The notes under the pieces were generated by a model. That model was not told the origin of the DNA, made no database searches, and saw nothing but the letters and a program-made list of their open reading frames with translations. From an uncultured Pelagibacteraceae bacterium (GTDB lineage: Bacteria > Pseudomonadota > Alphaproteobacteria > Pelagibacterales > Pelagibacteraceae), in assembly GCA_902581445.1 (NCBI GenBank), contig CACHOG010000007.1:1-32419 (forward strand): a stretch of 32,419 bases of DNA, written 5' to 3'. Each line of letters begins with the position of its first letter. The first letter of the stretch is position 1. Below are positions 24,867 through 32,419 of the stretch, one piece after another. A program made the position numbers and the translations under genes.

Positions 24867-26525
24867 TTAAATTCTCACTAAATTTACGTTGGTTATTGGC
24901 TTTTTTCCAGTTTTTTCTTTCGAATATTTTTTGCAAACTACTTTAATAGTATCAATTATATTGATCGCCTGTTTTTTATTATTCAGTGAAAAAGTTCTCG
25001 CTGTTTTATCGATTTCTTCTTCAAGTCCAAATTTAAATTCGTTATTTTCAATGACTGGTAATCCAACAAAAGTTAATATAGGTCTGTCATGAAGATTTCC
25101 CTTTGAATTAATTAATATTGTTACGTCTAAGAAACCATTTGAAGATATATTTTTTCTTTCTTTAATTGATTTGGCATCTTCTTCAACACTTACCTTTCCA
25201 TCTACAAATAGTTTTCCTGAGGGTGCTCTGTCAAAAACCTCTGGTTTTGACCCAGGATATAGTTTTACGATATCACCATTCTCAACTAAAACAGATTCTG
25301 GTATCTGCATATCTTTCGCAAAATTAATATGTTCAATCATATGACGATGTTCACCATGAACAGGAATAATACATTTTGGTCTAACCCAGTTATACATTTC
25401 TTTTAAATCTTCTCTGTTCGGGTGACCTGAAACATGGACAAATTCATTTTCCTCTGAAATTACCTCAAGACCCTCTTTAACTAGTTGATTATGTAATTTA
25501 TATAATTTCTTTTCGTTCCCAGGTATGATTTTTGATGAAAAAATAACAGCATCACCTTTCTCTATTATTACATCTGGATGTGTAAATTTTGCTATTCTCA
25601 TCATTGCACCTAATGGTTCACCTTGACTACCGGTGCAAAGATATATTATTTTTTCACGAGATATGTTTTTTGCCTCTCTCGGATCAATTGGTTCTATAAC
25701 ATCTTTCAAATAACCACATTTTCTAGCAGCTTTAAAAATTCTATGCATAGATCTGCCAACTAAAGAAATATTTCTTCCTGTTTGTTTTGCACAATGAAAA
25801 ATTGTCTCCATTCTTGCCACATTTGATGCAAAAGAAGTGACAAGAATCTTTTTTTTCAACCTACTCATAATTTTTATTAAGCTTTTTCTAACATCTCCTT
25901 CTGAACCAGATTTTCCTACACTAAAAACATTTGTTGAGTCGCATATCATGGCCAAAACTCCGTCTTCTCCTATTTCTTTTAGTCTTTTTGAATTTATTTC
26001 TCCTCCAATCAAAGGGTTAGGATCTACTTTCCAGTCACCTGTATGAAGTATATTTCCCACAGGGGTTTGGATCCTTAATCCATTTGGCTCTAATATTGAA
26101 TGTGTAAGTGTAATAAATTCAATTTTAAATGGTGAAAGATCCAAAGTACTATTTAGCTGAACAATATTTAAAAAAGGTGTAACATCTATTTTTTTTTCTT
26201 TAAACTTTTCTGAAATTAATACTGCCGTAAATGGAGTAGCATAAATTTTACATTTGAGTTTTGGCCATATATGTGCAATCGCGCCTATATGATCTTCATG
26301 CGCGTGGGTTAAAACTATGCCTAACAAATCATCTTTTTTATCTACAATAAAACCTGGATCTGGATAAATTAAATCTATACCTGGTACGGTATCATCAGCA
26401 AAAGTAACTCCAATATCGACTATAATCCATTTTTGTTCACCAGGTTTCCCATAAGCAAAAAGGTTCATATTCATTCCAATTTCGCCAGATCCACCTAATG
26501 GACAAAATAATAATTCTTCTTTCAT
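24867..26525 (-). CDS. rnj: Ribonuclease J
   Basis: Metallo-beta-lactamase/beta-CASP ribonuclease with 5'-3' exo- and endonuclease activity in RNA processing and decay. 552 residues, normal for RNase J. The metal motif LTHAHEDHIGAI is at 72-83, further ligands at LTHSILEPNG (~139) and LHTGDWKVDP (~160-169), the beta-CASP domain includes FASNVARME (~232) and CTGSQGEPLGA (~296), and the closing histidine is in VSGHPNREDL (~363-372) and IPVHGEHRHM (~388-397). It starts directly after the coaX stop (TAAATG). In Alphaproteobacteria RNase J coexists with RNase E. Confidence 0.95.
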   Translation of the reverse strand: MKEELLFCPLGGSGEIGMNMNLFAYGKPGEQKWIIVDIGVTFADDTVPGIDLIYPDPGFIVDKKDDLLGIVLTHAHEDHIGAIAHIWPKLKCKIYATPFTAVLISEKFKEKKIDVTPFLNIVQLNSTLDLSPFKIEFITLTHSILEPNGLRIQTPVGNILHTGDWKVDPNPLIGGEINSKRLKEIGEDGVLAMICDSTNVFSVGKSGSEGDVRKSLIKIMSRLKKKILVTSFASNVARMETIFHCAKQTGRNISLVGRSMHRIFKAARKCGYLKDVIEPIDPREAKNISREKIIYLCTGSQGEPLGAMMRIAKFTHPDVIIEKGDAVIFSSKIIPGNEKKLYKLHNQLVKEGLEVISEENEFVHVSGHPNREDLKEMYNWVRPKCIIPVHGEHRHMIEHINFAKDMQIPESVLVENGDIVKLYPGSKPEVFDRAPSGKLFVDGKVSVEEDAKSIKERKNISSNGFLDVTILINSKGNLHDRPILTFVGLPVIENNEFKFGLEEEIDKTARTFSLNNKKQAINIIDTIKVVCKKYSKEKTGKKPITNVNLVRI

Positions 26526-27292
26526 TTAAATATTTTTAATTACTTTTATAAGACCATTTATAGTTAAGTCTTTATTTATAGTGGGTTTATTTTTTTTTAA
26601 TTTTTTAAACATATGAGCAAAACCACCTGTAAAAATAACTTTGAATGACTTTTTTGTCTGCTTTTTAATCATTAATATTACGTTGTCAATTAAGCCTATA
26701 TAACCCCAATAAAAACCTGATTTGACAGCTTGATTTGTATTTGTACCAACAACTTTTGAAACTTTAGATAAATTTATTAGTGGTATTAATGAGGCTTTTT
26801 TAATTAAAGTACTTAGAGATAAGGATACTCCAGGTGCAATAACTCCACCATAATATGTATTTTTTATAATTACATCAAATGTGGTTGCTGTGCCAAAATC
26901 TACAACTATATAATTGTTTTTATTATCAATTACACTAATAGCATTAGCTATTCTATCTGATCCTACTTGGGATCTATTTACTTTAAGCTTTACCAATCGT
27001 GAAAACTTTTTATTTTTTAATTCACTACATGAGGTGCTATATGTTTTTCTCAGAAAATTTGATAATTGCTTGTATACAGGAGGAACGACGCTGCTAAACA
27101 GACCAAATTTTATTTTTTATTTTTTAAAATCTTTAAATTTTTACTCAAGTAGTTATTTGATATCAGTCCAGTTTTTAAAAATATTTTTTTAATTTTATTG
27201 AATTTATGATTTAGTATAAAAATTTTTGTATCTGTATTTCCTATATCTCCAATGATATAAATATTACTTGAATTTATCAATTTTTTTTTCAT
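26526..27292 (-). pseudogene. coaX: Type III pantothenate kinase (CoaX), interrupted by a one-base frameshift
   Basis: Phosphorylates pantothenate, first step of coenzyme A synthesis. Two minus-strand frames together give a full CoaX: the N-terminal part (ATG 27292 to TAA 27110) carries the phosphate-binding DIGNTDTKI; the C-terminal part, in a different frame, carries FGLFSSVVPP, GSDRIANA with the catalytic Asp, VDFGTATTFD, GGVIAPG and FTGGFA. Joining the frames needs one extra A in the A6 run at 27113-27118 (or a -1 shift there), and yields 255 residues, exactly the usual CoaX size with no missing motif. Because every motif is intact, the break is either very recent, a homopolymer error in the assembly, or tolerated by slippage. 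It overlaps birA by 29 bp and abuts rnj. Confidence 0.88.
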
Positions 27293-27785
27293 AAGAGCTA
27301 CACAGTAATTTAAAAATCTGTAACTTTGTAACATTTTTTTTTGTATAAAAATTAAAGAAATTTGTTGGATAATTTTTAATTTTTGGACTTTTAATAAGAT
27401 TTACTCCAATTCCTACTACTAAAAATTTTTTTTTATTTTTAAAAACAGTTTCTTGTAAAATTCCGCCTATTTTTTTTCTTTTTATTAATATATCATTGGG
27501 TTTCTTTATTTCTACTTTATAGTCGGTAAATTTTTGCAAACTCTTTTGTAAAATTAAACAGTTAATTCTCGTTATTTTATTCAGGTTAAGTTTATTTTCA
27601 ATATCAAAAAAAACTGACATAAATAGATTTCCTTTAAATGAAATCCATCTATTACCTCTTTGGCCTTTCCCTTTGGTTTGAAATTCGGCTAAAATAATAC
27701 CTTTAGTATCTCCTTTATTTAAATGTACAATAGCCTTATCATTGGTGCTTTTAATTTTTTTGTAATAAAATCTTTTAAATTTCAT
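27264..27785 (-). CDS. birA: Biotin--[acetyl-CoA-carboxylase] ligase, short form lacking the C-terminal domain
   Basis: Attaches biotin to the carboxyl carrier protein of acetyl-CoA carboxylase. 173 residues from the ATG at 27785 (which overlaps the nuoN stop by one base; a TTG at 27788 is less likely). There is no N-terminal helix-turn-helix, so it is not a repressor. Visible motifs: STNDKA (~13-18), the biotin/ATP loop KGKGQRGNRW (38-47, usually GRGRRGRxW), KKPNDILI (94-101) and KIGGILQE, then VVGIGVNL (~123-130). The protein ends ~43 residues after GIGVNL, so the small C-terminal SH3-like domain and the last helix of the catalytic domain seem to be missing. The loop residue changes suggest weaker or relaxed activity, but this is inference. 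Confidence 0.85.
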   Translation of the reverse strand: MKFKRFYYKKIKSTNDKAIVHLNKGDTKGIILAEFQTKGKGQRGNRWISFKGNLFMSVFFDIENKLNLNKITRINCLILQKSLQKFTDYKVEIKKPNDILIKRKKIGGILQETVFKNKKKFLVVGIGVNLIKSPKIKNYPTNFFNFYTKKNVTKLQIFKLLCSSYEKKIDKFK

Positions 27786-29203
27786 CAAACCAAATTAATT
27801 TTTGATACTAGATCAATAAGACTATTTGGATAAATAAAATAAATTAAAATTAAAGTTGTTGTTATAATTAAAGACAATTTTAACCCTATGCTAAGATTAG
27901 TATCATATTTATCAACCTCATCATCAAAATATATTACTTTAATTATTCTTAAATAATAAAAGGCAGCAACAACAGTCGCCAACAAACCTACTATTGCTAA
28001 AAAAAACATCGATTGTTCGATTACAGCCATGAAAACATAAAATTTTGCAAAAAAACCTGCCAATGGTGGTATTCCAGCCAGTGAAAAAAGTACTATTAAA
28101 AAAGAAAATGATAATAGTGGGTGATTTTTTGATAATCCAGCTAAGTCTTCGATGTTTTCATAATATTTATCCTCACGTTTTAACATAAAAATACAACTAA
28201 AAAATGCCAAGTTCATTACTAAATATATAGAAATGTAACACACTGAACTTTGTATACCTTCGTTTGTGCCTGTTGTTAAACCAGCTAAAGCATATCCCAT
28301 ATGGCTTATAGAGCTATAAGCAATTAGTCTTTTTAAGTTTTTTTGGCCTATTGCTGCGATTGCACCAAAAAGCATTGAGGCGATAGAAAGAAAAATTATT
28401 ATTGATTGCCATTGATCAATTAAATTTAAGAATGGAGTATATAAAAATCTAATAAATACTGTAAGTGCTGCTATTTTTGGTAAAATTGCAAAAAATAGTG
28501 TAACTGACGTAGGTGATCCTTGATATACATCAGGAGCCCACATGTGAAATGGAACTGCTGAAATTTTAAATGCTAAGCCTACTAAAATAAATACCATACC
28601 AAATATAATGCCTTGTGTTGATTGATCATAATTAAACGAAATTTGAGAAAAATTTGTTGATGAAGAAAATCCGTAAACTAAAGAACAGCCATACAACAGT
28701 AAACCTGATGATAAAGCGCTAAGCACAAAATATTTTAAACCTGATTCTGATGATAGTATATTATCTCTATTAAAAGATGCTAATACATATAAGGCTAGAG
28801 ATTGTAGTTCGAGTCCAATATAAAATACAATTAAATCATTTGAACTTACCATTACCATCATTCCAATAATTGAGCTAATTATTAAAATTGGATATTCTAC
28901 ATTAAATATTTTAATTGATTTCAGATACTGAGAAGAGGTTAGCAAAACGAATAAAGTTGAAATAACGATTAATATTTTAATAAAACTTGACAAATAATCA
29001 ATTTTATAACTGTCATTGAATATTAATAATTCAACACTAGTTGGTACATTTAAAATCAAGGGAACTGATATTATTAGTATTAATATACTTAAATTATAAA
29101 CAACGGATGAGCCATTTTTTTTGAAAACACCTAAAAGCAATAAAAACATTAAACCTAATGATAAGAATATTTCAGGTATTACGTAATAGATGTCTGTAAT
29201 CAT
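27785..29203 (-). CDS. nuoN: NADH-quinone oxidoreductase subunit N (NuoN)
   Basis: Antiporter-like membrane subunit of complex I that takes part in proton pumping. 472 residues, normal, with about 14 hydrophobic segments. Hallmarks: the conserved Glu in FYIGLELQSLALYVLASFNR (~127-146), the lysine-bearing helix AFKISAVPFHMWAPDVYQGSPT (~211-232), RLIAYSSISHMGYALAG (~293-309) and SLAGIPPLAGFFAKFYVF (~372-389). The start overlaps the nuoM stop by 4 bp and it is followed by birA, an order typical of alphaproteobacterial nuo operons. Confidence 0.96.
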   Translation of the reverse strand: MITDIYYVIPEIFLSLGLMFLLLLGVFKKNGSSVVYNLSILILIISVPLILNVPTSVELLIFNDSYKIDYLSSFIKILIVISTLFVLLTSSQYLKSIKIFNVEYPILIISSIIGMMVMVSSNDLIVFYIGLELQSLALYVLASFNRDNILSSESGLKYFVLSALSSGLLLYGCSLVYGFSSSTNFSQISFNYDQSTQGIIFGMVFILVGLAFKISAVPFHMWAPDVYQGSPTSVTLFFAILPKIAALTVFIRFLYTPFLNLIDQWQSIIIFLSIASMLFGAIAAIGQKNLKRLIAYSSISHMGYALAGLTTGTNEGIQSSVCYISIYLVMNLAFFSCIFMLKREDKYYENIEDLAGLSKNHPLLSFSFLIVLFSLAGIPPLAGFFAKFYVFMAVIEQSMFFLAIVGLLATVVAAFYYLRIIKVIYFDDEVDKYDTNLSIGLKLSLIITTTLILIYFIYPNSLIDLVSKINLV

Positions 29204-30696
29204 TCGTTGTGTGCTGTATATATTTCTAGATTTGCGTTATAATTATTTATTAGATTACTTACTGATACCTCTACAGTATTTATTAAAGGTTCAGGGTAAA
29301 ATCCGAAATACAAACTTGGTATAGCTAATAAAGTTAAAATAATTATTTCTGATTTATTTAAATCTACTAAATTTTTTAAATCCTTATTTATGAGTTCACC
29401 AAAAATAACTCGCTTATACATCCAAAGCATATATGCTGCGCCAAGTATCACTCCAAAACTTGCAATTACAGCAACCAAAAAATTATCTCTAAAAGCACCT
29501 ATAAGTATTAAAAATTCTCCAATAAAACCTGTAGTGCCTGGTAAACCTAAAGCTCCCAATGTAAAGATCATTAAAATTATTGAATATTTAGGCATAACTT
29601 CGACTATTCCGCCATATCTTTTAATCTCTCTTGTGTACATTCTTTCGTAAATTACGCCTACACATAAAAATAGTGCAGCAGAAATTATTCCATGGCTTAT
29701 CATTTGAAAAATACTTCCTTCCAAACCCTGTTGTGTCATAGTGAAAATACCAAGTGTAACAAAACCCATATGTGCAACTGATGAATACGCTATTAATTTT
29801 TTCATATCTACCTGCATAAGTGCAACTAATGATGTGTAAATAATCGCTATAAGACTTAATACATAAACAAATGTGACAAAGTACTCTGAACCAATAGGAA
29901 ATAGGCCTATAGAAAATCTAATAAATCCATATCCAGCCATTTTTAGAAGAATAGCTGCTAAAAGTACTGAGCCGGCGGTCGGTGCTTCTACATGTGCATC
30001 TGGTAGCCATGTATGTACCGGCCACATTGGTGTTTTGACAGCAAAAGAACTGAAAAATGCTAACCACAAAATTTTTTGATATTTAGCATCGATACCGATT
30101 TCGTAAAGTTTTTCCACATCAGTTGTCCCAGATATCCAATAAATATAAATTATTGCAACAAGCATTAAAACTGAACCAAGTAGTGTATATAGGAAAAATT
30201 TAAAAGCTGAATAAACCCTGCGTTCACCACCCCAAATGCCAATTATCAAAAACATTGGTATCAAACCACCCTCGAAGAATAAATAAAAAATAACTAAATC
30301 TAAAGAACAAAAAACACCTATCATTAGGCTTTCCATTATCAATATTGCAACAAGAAAATCTTTTAATCGATTTTTAATAGTACTATTTACTGAAAGTATA
30401 CACAGAGGAGTGATAAAAGTTGTGAGAATTATAAATAAAATTGATATTCCATCTATGCCTACTTTGTAATTTATAAATCCATAAATCCATTCCCTTTTTT
30501 CGACGAATTGGAAGGATGGATTTGAGTTATCAAAATTATACCAAAGATAAATTGATAAAATAAAATTAATTACGCTTATAAAAATAGATATATATTTATG
30601 ACTATTATATTTCTCTGTTGATTTTGTAAAAAGAATAAATAAAGCACCAAGTGTTGGAACGCATATTAGTAAACTTAAGATTGGTATATTCATCAT
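29200..30696 (-). CDS. nuoM: NADH-quinone oxidoreductase subunit M (NuoM)
   Basis: Antiporter-like proton-pumping subunit of complex I. 498 residues, normal, with about 14 hydrophobic helices. The conserved segments are FEGGLIPMFLIIGIWGG (~141-157, key Glu), FAVKTPMWPVHTWLPDAHVEAPT (~218-240), the long LAAILLKMAGYGFIRF helix, LIAYSSVAHMGFVTLG (~303-318) and LGLPGTTGFIGEFLIL (~381-396). Start at ATG 30696 gives a 4-bp ATGA overlap with nuoL; a second ATG follows directly. Confidence 0.97.
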   Translation of the reverse strand: MMNIPILSLLICVPTLGALFILFTKSTEKYNSHKYISIFISVINFILSIYLWYNFDNSNPSFQFVEKREWIYGFINYKVGIDGISILFIILTTFITPLCILSVNSTIKNRLKDFLVAILIMESLMIGVFCSLDLVIFYLFFEGGLIPMFLIIGIWGGERRVYSAFKFFLYTLLGSVLMLVAIIYIYWISGTTDVEKLYEIGIDAKYQKILWLAFFSSFAVKTPMWPVHTWLPDAHVEAPTAGSVLLAAILLKMAGYGFIRFSIGLFPIGSEYFVTFVYVLSLIAIIYTSLVALMQVDMKKLIAYSSVAHMGFVTLGIFTMTQQGLEGSIFQMISHGIISAALFLCVGVIYERMYTREIKRYGGIVEVMPKYSIILMIFTLGALGLPGTTGFIGEFLILIGAFRDNFLVAVIASFGVILGAAYMLWMYKRVIFGELINKDLKNLVDLNKSEIIILTLLAIPSLYFGFYPEPLINTVEVSVSNLINNYNANLEIYTAHNE

Positions 30697-32419
30697 TTAA
30701 TTATCAAATAAGTTAATAAAGCAGAAAAACCGACTAACATTATAAAAGCATATTGATAGATATATCCGGTTTGAAATTTTACAGCTTTAGTAGAAAGAAT
30801 TTTAATTAAATTAGATATGCCATCTGGACCAAATCTGTCTATAACAAGACCATCGATTTTTTTCCAAAAGTAAATACCAATTTTTTTTAAAGTTTTTACA
30901 AATAAAAATTCATAAAGTTCATCAAAATACCACTTATTTTTTAAAAAATTATAAAATGGTCTATTACCATCTACTATTAAAGGTAGTAAATCTTTTCTTT
31001 TCACGAAAAAATAGTAAGCCATTGGTATAGAAAGAATAACTAATGTAGGTGTTAAAAATATAAACCACATTGGTGGATGTTCGTTGCTTAAAGGTTCTAG
31101 AAAAAAAATTGAGGAATTCCAGAATTGATAACTTTTTTCAAAACCTATAAATAAATCTTTAAAAATATAACCAGAGAAAATTGAGCCAATAGCTAAAATT
31201 ACAAGGGGAATTGTCATTACAATAGGTGATTCATGGATTTTATCAATCTTAATTGACTGGTTATTATAATCTCCATGAAAAGTTTTAAATATTAATCTCC
31301 AGGAATAAATGGATGTTAGCAAAGCTGTAAAAATTCCTATTGATGCTGCAGTGAATCCGAGCGAACTGTCTTTTAAATAGGCGAATTCTATTATTGCGTC
31401 TTTAGAGAAAAATCCAGACAATAATGGAAAGCCAGTTAGAGCAAGAGTGCCAACTAGCATTAAAGTATAAGTAATGGGAAGCTTATTTTTTACTCCTCCC
31501 ATATTATTTATATTTTGTTCATCATGGAAAGCGTGTATCACAGATCCAGCTCCTAAGAATAGTAATGCTTTAAAAAATGCATGAGTAAATAAATGAAACA
31601 TAGCAACATTATAAGCCCCTACGCCCGTTGCAAAAAACATATATCCAAGTTGACTGCATGTAGAATAAGCAATAATCTTTTTTATATCATCTTGTACTAA
31701 AGCAACACTTCCAGCAAATATAGCAGTTGTCATTCCAACAATTGTTACAATTGATAAAGCAAACTCAGAATATTCATATATTGGTGAACATCTTACAACT
31801 AAGAATACACCAGCTGTTACCATAGTGGCGGCATGAATTAATGCAGATACTGGTGTAGGTCCCTCCATAGCATCAGGGAGCCAGGTATGTAAAAAAAATT
31901 GAGCTGACTTACCCATTGCACCAACAAATAAAAGGATACAAATTAGATCTAGACTATTAACTTTTATTCCAAGAAAGTTTAATTCATCATTTGTAAATAA
32001 ATTAATTTGTTGAAAAACTTCATTATAATTTACTGTTCCAAATAAATAAAAGATTAAAAAGATTCCTAATGCAAAACCAAAATCTCCAACTCTATTTACT
32101 AAAAAAGCTTTGATAGCTGCAGAATTTGCAGAGTTTTTTTTAAACCAAAATCCAATTAAGAAATATGAGCAAAGACCTACACCTTCCCAGCCAAAGAATA
32201 ATTGTAAAAAGTTATCCGAGGTCACTAAAGTCAACATTGCAAAGGTGAATAGTGACAAATAAGCCATAAATCTTGGTTTGTGCGGATCATGAGACATGTA
32301 TCCAATGGAATAAATATGTACCAATGATGAAATTGAATTCACTACTACCAACATTACTGCAGACAATGCATCTATTTTGATAGACCAATTCACTTGCAGA
32401 GTTCCGGAGTTTATCCATT
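30693..32419 (-). CDS. nuoL: NADH-quinone oxidoreductase subunit L (NuoL), 5' end outside window
   Basis: Distal proton-pumping subunit of complex I. The frame stays open to the right edge, where WINSGTLQVNWSIKIDALS matches the loop before the third helix of NuoL, so roughly the first 60-80 residues lie beyond the window. The GTG at 32391-32393 is internal, not a start. Visible: FFGWEGVGLCSYFLIGFW (key Glu), FLHTWLPDAMEGPTPVSALIHAATMVTAGV with the functional Lys just before it, IAYSTCSQLGYMFFA, HAFFKALLFLGAGSVIHA and LTGFPLLSGFFSKD. The C-terminal part contains the long lateral (transverse) helix and a final hydrophobic anchor. It is the most upstream gene of block A in this window. Confidence 0.97.
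   Translation of the reverse strand, partial: WINSGTLQVNWSIKIDALSAVMLVVVNSISSLVHIYSIGYMSHDPHKPRFMAYLSLFTFAMLTLVTSDNFLQLFFGWEGVGLCSYFLIGFWFKKNSANSAAIKAFLVNRVGDFGFALGIFLIFYLFGTVNYNEVFQQINLFTNDELNFLGIKVNSLDLICILLFVGAMGKSAQFFLHTWLPDAMEGPTPVSALIHAATMVTAGVFLVVRCSPIYEYSEFALSIVTIVGMTTAIFAGSVALVQDDIKKIIAYSTCSQLGYMFFATGVGAYNVAMFHLFTHAFFKALLFLGAGSVIHAFHDEQNINNMGGVKNKLPITYTLMLVGTLALTGFPLLSGFFSKDAIIEFAYLKDSSLGFTAASIGIFTALLTSIYSWRLIFKTFHGDYNNQSIKIDKIHESPIVMTIPLVILAIGSIFSGYIFKDLFIGFEKSYQFWNSSIFFLEPLSNEHPPMWFIFLTPTLVILSIPMAYYFFVKRKDLLPLIVDGNRPFYNFLKNKWYFDELYEFLFVKTLKKIGIYFWKKIDGLVIDRFGPDGISNLIKILSTKAVKFQTGYIYQYAFIMLVGFSALLTYLIIK

Noticed and set aside
26914..27192. 92-codon plus-strand frame spanning the coaX frameshift
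   Set aside because: It runs antisense to recognisable CoaX motifs on both sides of the break, so it does not replace the broken gene.
1..32419. Search for CRISPR arrays, insertion sequences, tRNA/rRNA genes, phage or toxin-antitoxin genes
   Set aside because: No spaced direct repeats, transposase motifs, tRNA-like T-loop sequences or toxin families were seen; essentially all sequence is accounted for by housekeeping genes.

Overview
The window is strongly AT-rich chromosomal DNA from a free-living alphaproteobacterium, most likely the SAR11 (Pelagibacterales) group. The grounds are the Lys/Asn/Ile-rich proteins, the very short or negative gene spacing, the alphaproteobacterial gene order (trpGDC-lexA-gltX-lpxB; rpsB-tsf-frr-uppS-cdsA-dxr-bamA-lpx; nuoLMN-birA-coaX-rnj-proS-lolCD-dnaE), the short alphaproteobacterial ProRS, LpxI rather than LpxH, and an alphaproteobacterial SOS box. 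The taxonomic call rests on reading the sequence; no database was searched. There are no tRNA or rRNA genes, mobile elements, CRISPR arrays or phage genes, and no intergenic stretch above about 125 bp.

Layout. Bases 1-6544 are transcribed rightwards: the end of a periplasmic PpiD/SurA-like foldase gene, trpE-trpG-trpD-trpC (chorismate to indole-3-glycerol phosphate, without trpF, trpB or trpA), an 88-bp gap with two SOS boxes, lexA and gltX. gltX collides tail to tail with lpxB, overlapping by 21 bp. Everything from 6524 to the right end is transcribed leftwards. In transcription order, block A (32419 to 18217) is nuoL-nuoM-nuoN (proton-pumping arm of complex I), birA, coaX (frameshifted), rnj, proS, lolC, lolD, dnaE. 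Block B (18094 to 6524) is rpsB-tsf-frr (translation), uppS-cdsA-dxr (isoprenoid carrier and phospholipid precursors), bamA-skp (outer-membrane protein assembly), then fabZ-lpxD-lpxA-lpxI-lpxB (lipid A). Block B links ribosome genes to envelope building. A 122-bp gap before rpsB is its control region and can form a pseudoknot that covers the ribosome binding site.

No new multi-gene system is visible; this is core housekeeping DNA. The points worth checking are: a one-base frameshift in coaX at an A6 run; the predicted pseudoknotted rpsB leader; paired SOS boxes at lexA; the absence of pyrH, rseP, gltA, comEC and moaC/moeA from their usual alphaproteobacterial positions; an inverted fabZ/lpxD order with a hairpin against the lpxD start codon; and shortened BirA and CdsA proteins.
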